Source: Cyanobacteria bacterium FACHB-471 (lineage in GTDB: Bacteria; Cyanobacteriota; Cyanobacteriia; Elainellales; Elainellaceae). Taken from it: a DNA stretch of 64,000 nucleotides. Positions within the stretch are counted from its first letter, which is position 1, and the number at the start of each line of letters is the position of its first letter. The position numbers and the translations under genes were made by a program. The stretch lies in the NCBI GenBank assembly GCA_014695345.1, contig JACJOC010000084.1, positions 124,001 to 188,000 on the forward strand, in the 5' to 3' direction. Below, in pieces: positions 62,704-64,000 of the stretch. The notes under the pieces were generated by a model. It was not told where the DNA came from and did not search any database. It was given only the letters and a program-made list of their open reading frames with translations.

Positions 62704-63393
62704 TCAAGGGATCTTTCGGGTTGGATATAAACTTTCATCAGTTACGGGCAAACTCCATCCGGACTGGCATAAGCGATCCAAGATCTGACTTTGCCAAATC
62801 TTTAGAGTTTGCTGAAACTCAGGACGCTGTAAGCCATTGTGCCAGAGGATCAGGGCATCTTCCCCAGTGTCTTGATAGTAGCGTCGTCGTCTTCCCACCT
62901 CGCTGAAGCCAAATTTTTGATAGAGGGCGATCGCCGCTCGATTAGAAACCCGCACTTCTAAAGTTGCCCATTCTAAACCCCGTTTCCAAGCCGACTGCAG
63001 CAGTGCCCAGAGTAAAATTTGCCCTAGCCCCTGTCGCTGATAGTCAGGATGAACTGCAAGGATAGTAATATGCGCTTCTTCTAGAATTGCCCAAAGGCAG
63101 GCGATTCCTAAGAGAGGAAGTGTGGAAGGTTCAGGAGAAGTAGGTTGACTATTCCAGTCTTCCGTCTCCAATCTTTGCTCCTGTGCTTCCGACTCTTCTT
63201 GCCCCCGCCCCCCGCCTTTAGCCCCTAACCCCTCTTCCCCCAAATTTTCTAGTACTAGTAAATCACTATTGGGGCTGTCAAGTTCTCGCTTATAACCATC
63301 TAGTGTCCACAGACCTCCTAGAGCAAGCTGATCTAGCTCTACGGCAGCGGCGAGTTGGTCTGAAGTTAGAGACGCTATTTTGAGGAATTTCAA
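62704..63393 (-). CDS. rimI: Ribosomal protein alanine N-acetyltransferase (RimI-type GNAT) with a repeat-encoded insertion
   Basis: A GNAT acetyltransferase (229 residues). The acetyl-CoA site is ILAVHPDYQRQGLGQILLWA, with LEVRVSNRAAIALYQKFGF and a YYQDTGEDALIL end typical of RimI. Residues about 51-92 (Gly/Glu/Gln/Ser-rich, for example GAKGGGRGQEESEAQEQR) interrupt the central sheet region and are encoded by a heptamer array (63159-63242); without them the protein would match the usual size better. Whether the enzyme tolerates the loop is unknown, but the catalytic half is intact. Confidence 0.85.
   Translation of the reverse strand: MKFLKIASLTSDQLAAAVELDQLALGGLWTLDGYKRELDSPNSDLLVLENLGEEGLGAKGGGRGQEESEAQEQRLETEDWNSQPTSPEPSTLPLLGIACLWAILEEAHITILAVHPDYQRQGLGQILLWALLQSAWKRGLEWATLEVRVSNRAAIALYQKFGFSEVGRRRRYYQDTGEDALILWHNGLQRPEFQQTLKIWQSQILDRLCQSGWSLPVTDESLYPTRKIP
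63159..63242. repeat. Heptamer (STRR-like) array inserted in the rimI coding region
   Basis: Twelve in-phase 7-mers on the + strand, ending GCCCCCG, CCCCCCG, CCTTTAG, CCCCTAA, CCCCTCT, TCCCCCA. The total of 84 bp is a multiple of 21 and keeps the rimI frame open. Confidence 0.7.
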
Positions 63394-63494
63394 ACAAACC
63401 TTGAAGGAATGACTTAAGGATGCACAGCCCTCAATTGTACACTAGGTAATAGAACGCAATAATTACTAATTTTCTTAAGGACATCGCAAACGCA

Positions 63495-64000
63495 ATGGTA
63501 TCGACTCCCGCTGTGGGGACAAATTCTGGTTGCCAGTATTTACCACATCCCACGACTGCTCAGCCTTCGCCCAATCAGTATTTGCTGCCGCTGACTGCTC
63601 AAGTTAATTCGCAAGACCATTTGCAGATTGGTGGCTGCGATGTGCCTGCACTAGTTCGGCAATTTGGTTCACCACTCTACGTTTTGGATGAGCAGACGTT
63701 GCGAACGGCTTGCCGTCAGTACCGCGATGCCTTCAAGCGCTACTATCCGGCTGAGTCGCTGGTGATTTACGCCTCAAAAGCCTGGAACTGTTTAGCAGTT
63801 TGTGCGATCGCCGCGAGTGAAGGGCTAGGCATCGACGTCGTTTCTGGGGGCGAACTCTACACAGCGCTACAGGCTGGCGTTGATCCCGAACTACTTTATC
63901 TACACGGCAACAATAAATCGTTAGAAGAATTGCAGTTAGCGATCGCTTCGGGCTGCACGATTGTGGTGGACAACTGGTTTGAGCTACAAACACTGGCAGA
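63495..64000 (+). CDS. lysA: Diaminopimelate decarboxylase (5' part, runs off the window)
   Basis: Open from ATG 63495 to the window edge (168 codons seen). It encodes the last step of lysine synthesis, PLP-dependent. The start has about 45 residues of extension, as in other cyanobacterial LysA, then FGSPLYVLDEQTLRTACRQY, the PLP-binding Lys in VIYASKAWNC, LGIDVVSGGELYTALQAG and YLHGNNKSLEELQLAI. The N-terminal barrel is intact as far as visible. It is divergent from rimI with 101 bases between. Confidence 0.95.
   Translation, partial: MVSTPAVGTNSGCQYLPHPTTAQPSPNQYLLPLTAQVNSQDHLQIGGCDVPALVRQFGSPLYVLDEQTLRTACRQYRDAFKRYYPAESLVIYASKAWNCLAVCAIAASEGLGIDVVSGGELYTALQAGVDPELLYLHGNNKSLEELQLAIASGCTIVVDNWFELQTLA

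Overview
The window is cyanobacterial chromosome. The octamer GCGATCGC (HIP1) occurs throughout, inside and between genes. The gene content is also cyanobacterial: PatA-type response regulators, a CrtD-type carotenoid desaturase, a pyrF-pyrE fusion, PEP-CTERM and DUF4278 proteins, Uma2 endonuclease-like genes, ClpC, and WD40 and LRR signalling proteins. Two Hmp/Pil-type chemosensory operons and many short repeat families suggest a filamentous, gliding (Leptolyngbya/Oscillatoria-like) organism. That lineage is an inference.

Layout. Positions 1-11212 (+) carry a type IV pilus/hormogonium-type chemosensory operon: the tail of a probable PatA-like regulator, then CheY, CheW, MCP and a giant 2325-residue CheA hybrid kinase. 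From 11.5 to 15.6 kb are Hsp33, a membrane-anchored helical-repeat protein and a TVP38-family membrane protein. From 15.7 to 22.2 kb are a TIR-TM-WD40 protein, two Uma2 genes, crtD and a Tat-exported ChaN-like protein. From 22.2 to 29.6 kb (-) is a metabolic block: glpK, pyrF-pyrE, a basic-linker protein, glsA and ppk. From 29.7 to 35.4 kb are an acyltransferase remnant, a PEP-CTERM protein, an ATP-dependent DNA ligase coupled to an MBL-fold exonuclease, and a MarR regulator coupled to an EamA exporter. Positions 44181-35413 (-) hold a second complete chemosensory operon with the same order (PatA-like, CheY, CheW, MCP, CheA), this time with a periplasmic Cache-type receptor. From 45 to 49.3 kb are small genes and repeats. 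A 1071-residue LRR-Roc-COR-TIR protein lies at 49.5-52.7 kb. A four-gene sugar ABC importer lies at 53.9-58.2 kb. The right end has a lipoprotein, a phosphoribulokinase-family kinase, clpC, rimI and the start of lysA, which runs off the window.

Shared theme. Short repeats have spread into gene boundaries and coding regions. Degenerate heptamer (STRR-like) arrays form stop codons, the glpK leader and an in-frame insertion in RimI. A 36-bp palindromic element occurs three times, twice translated inside CheA. A palindromic element with a GTAGGGGCAGTTCG core occurs three times, once as a perfect 62-bp palindrome. Two large signalling proteins ending or starting in TIR domains (15.7 and 49.5 kb) resemble STAND/NLR-like defence or cell-death proteins. 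The clearest candidate novelties are the tandem P-loop duplication in the Roc protein, the translated palindromic element, and the paired acidic disordered domains in the first operon's MCP and CheA.
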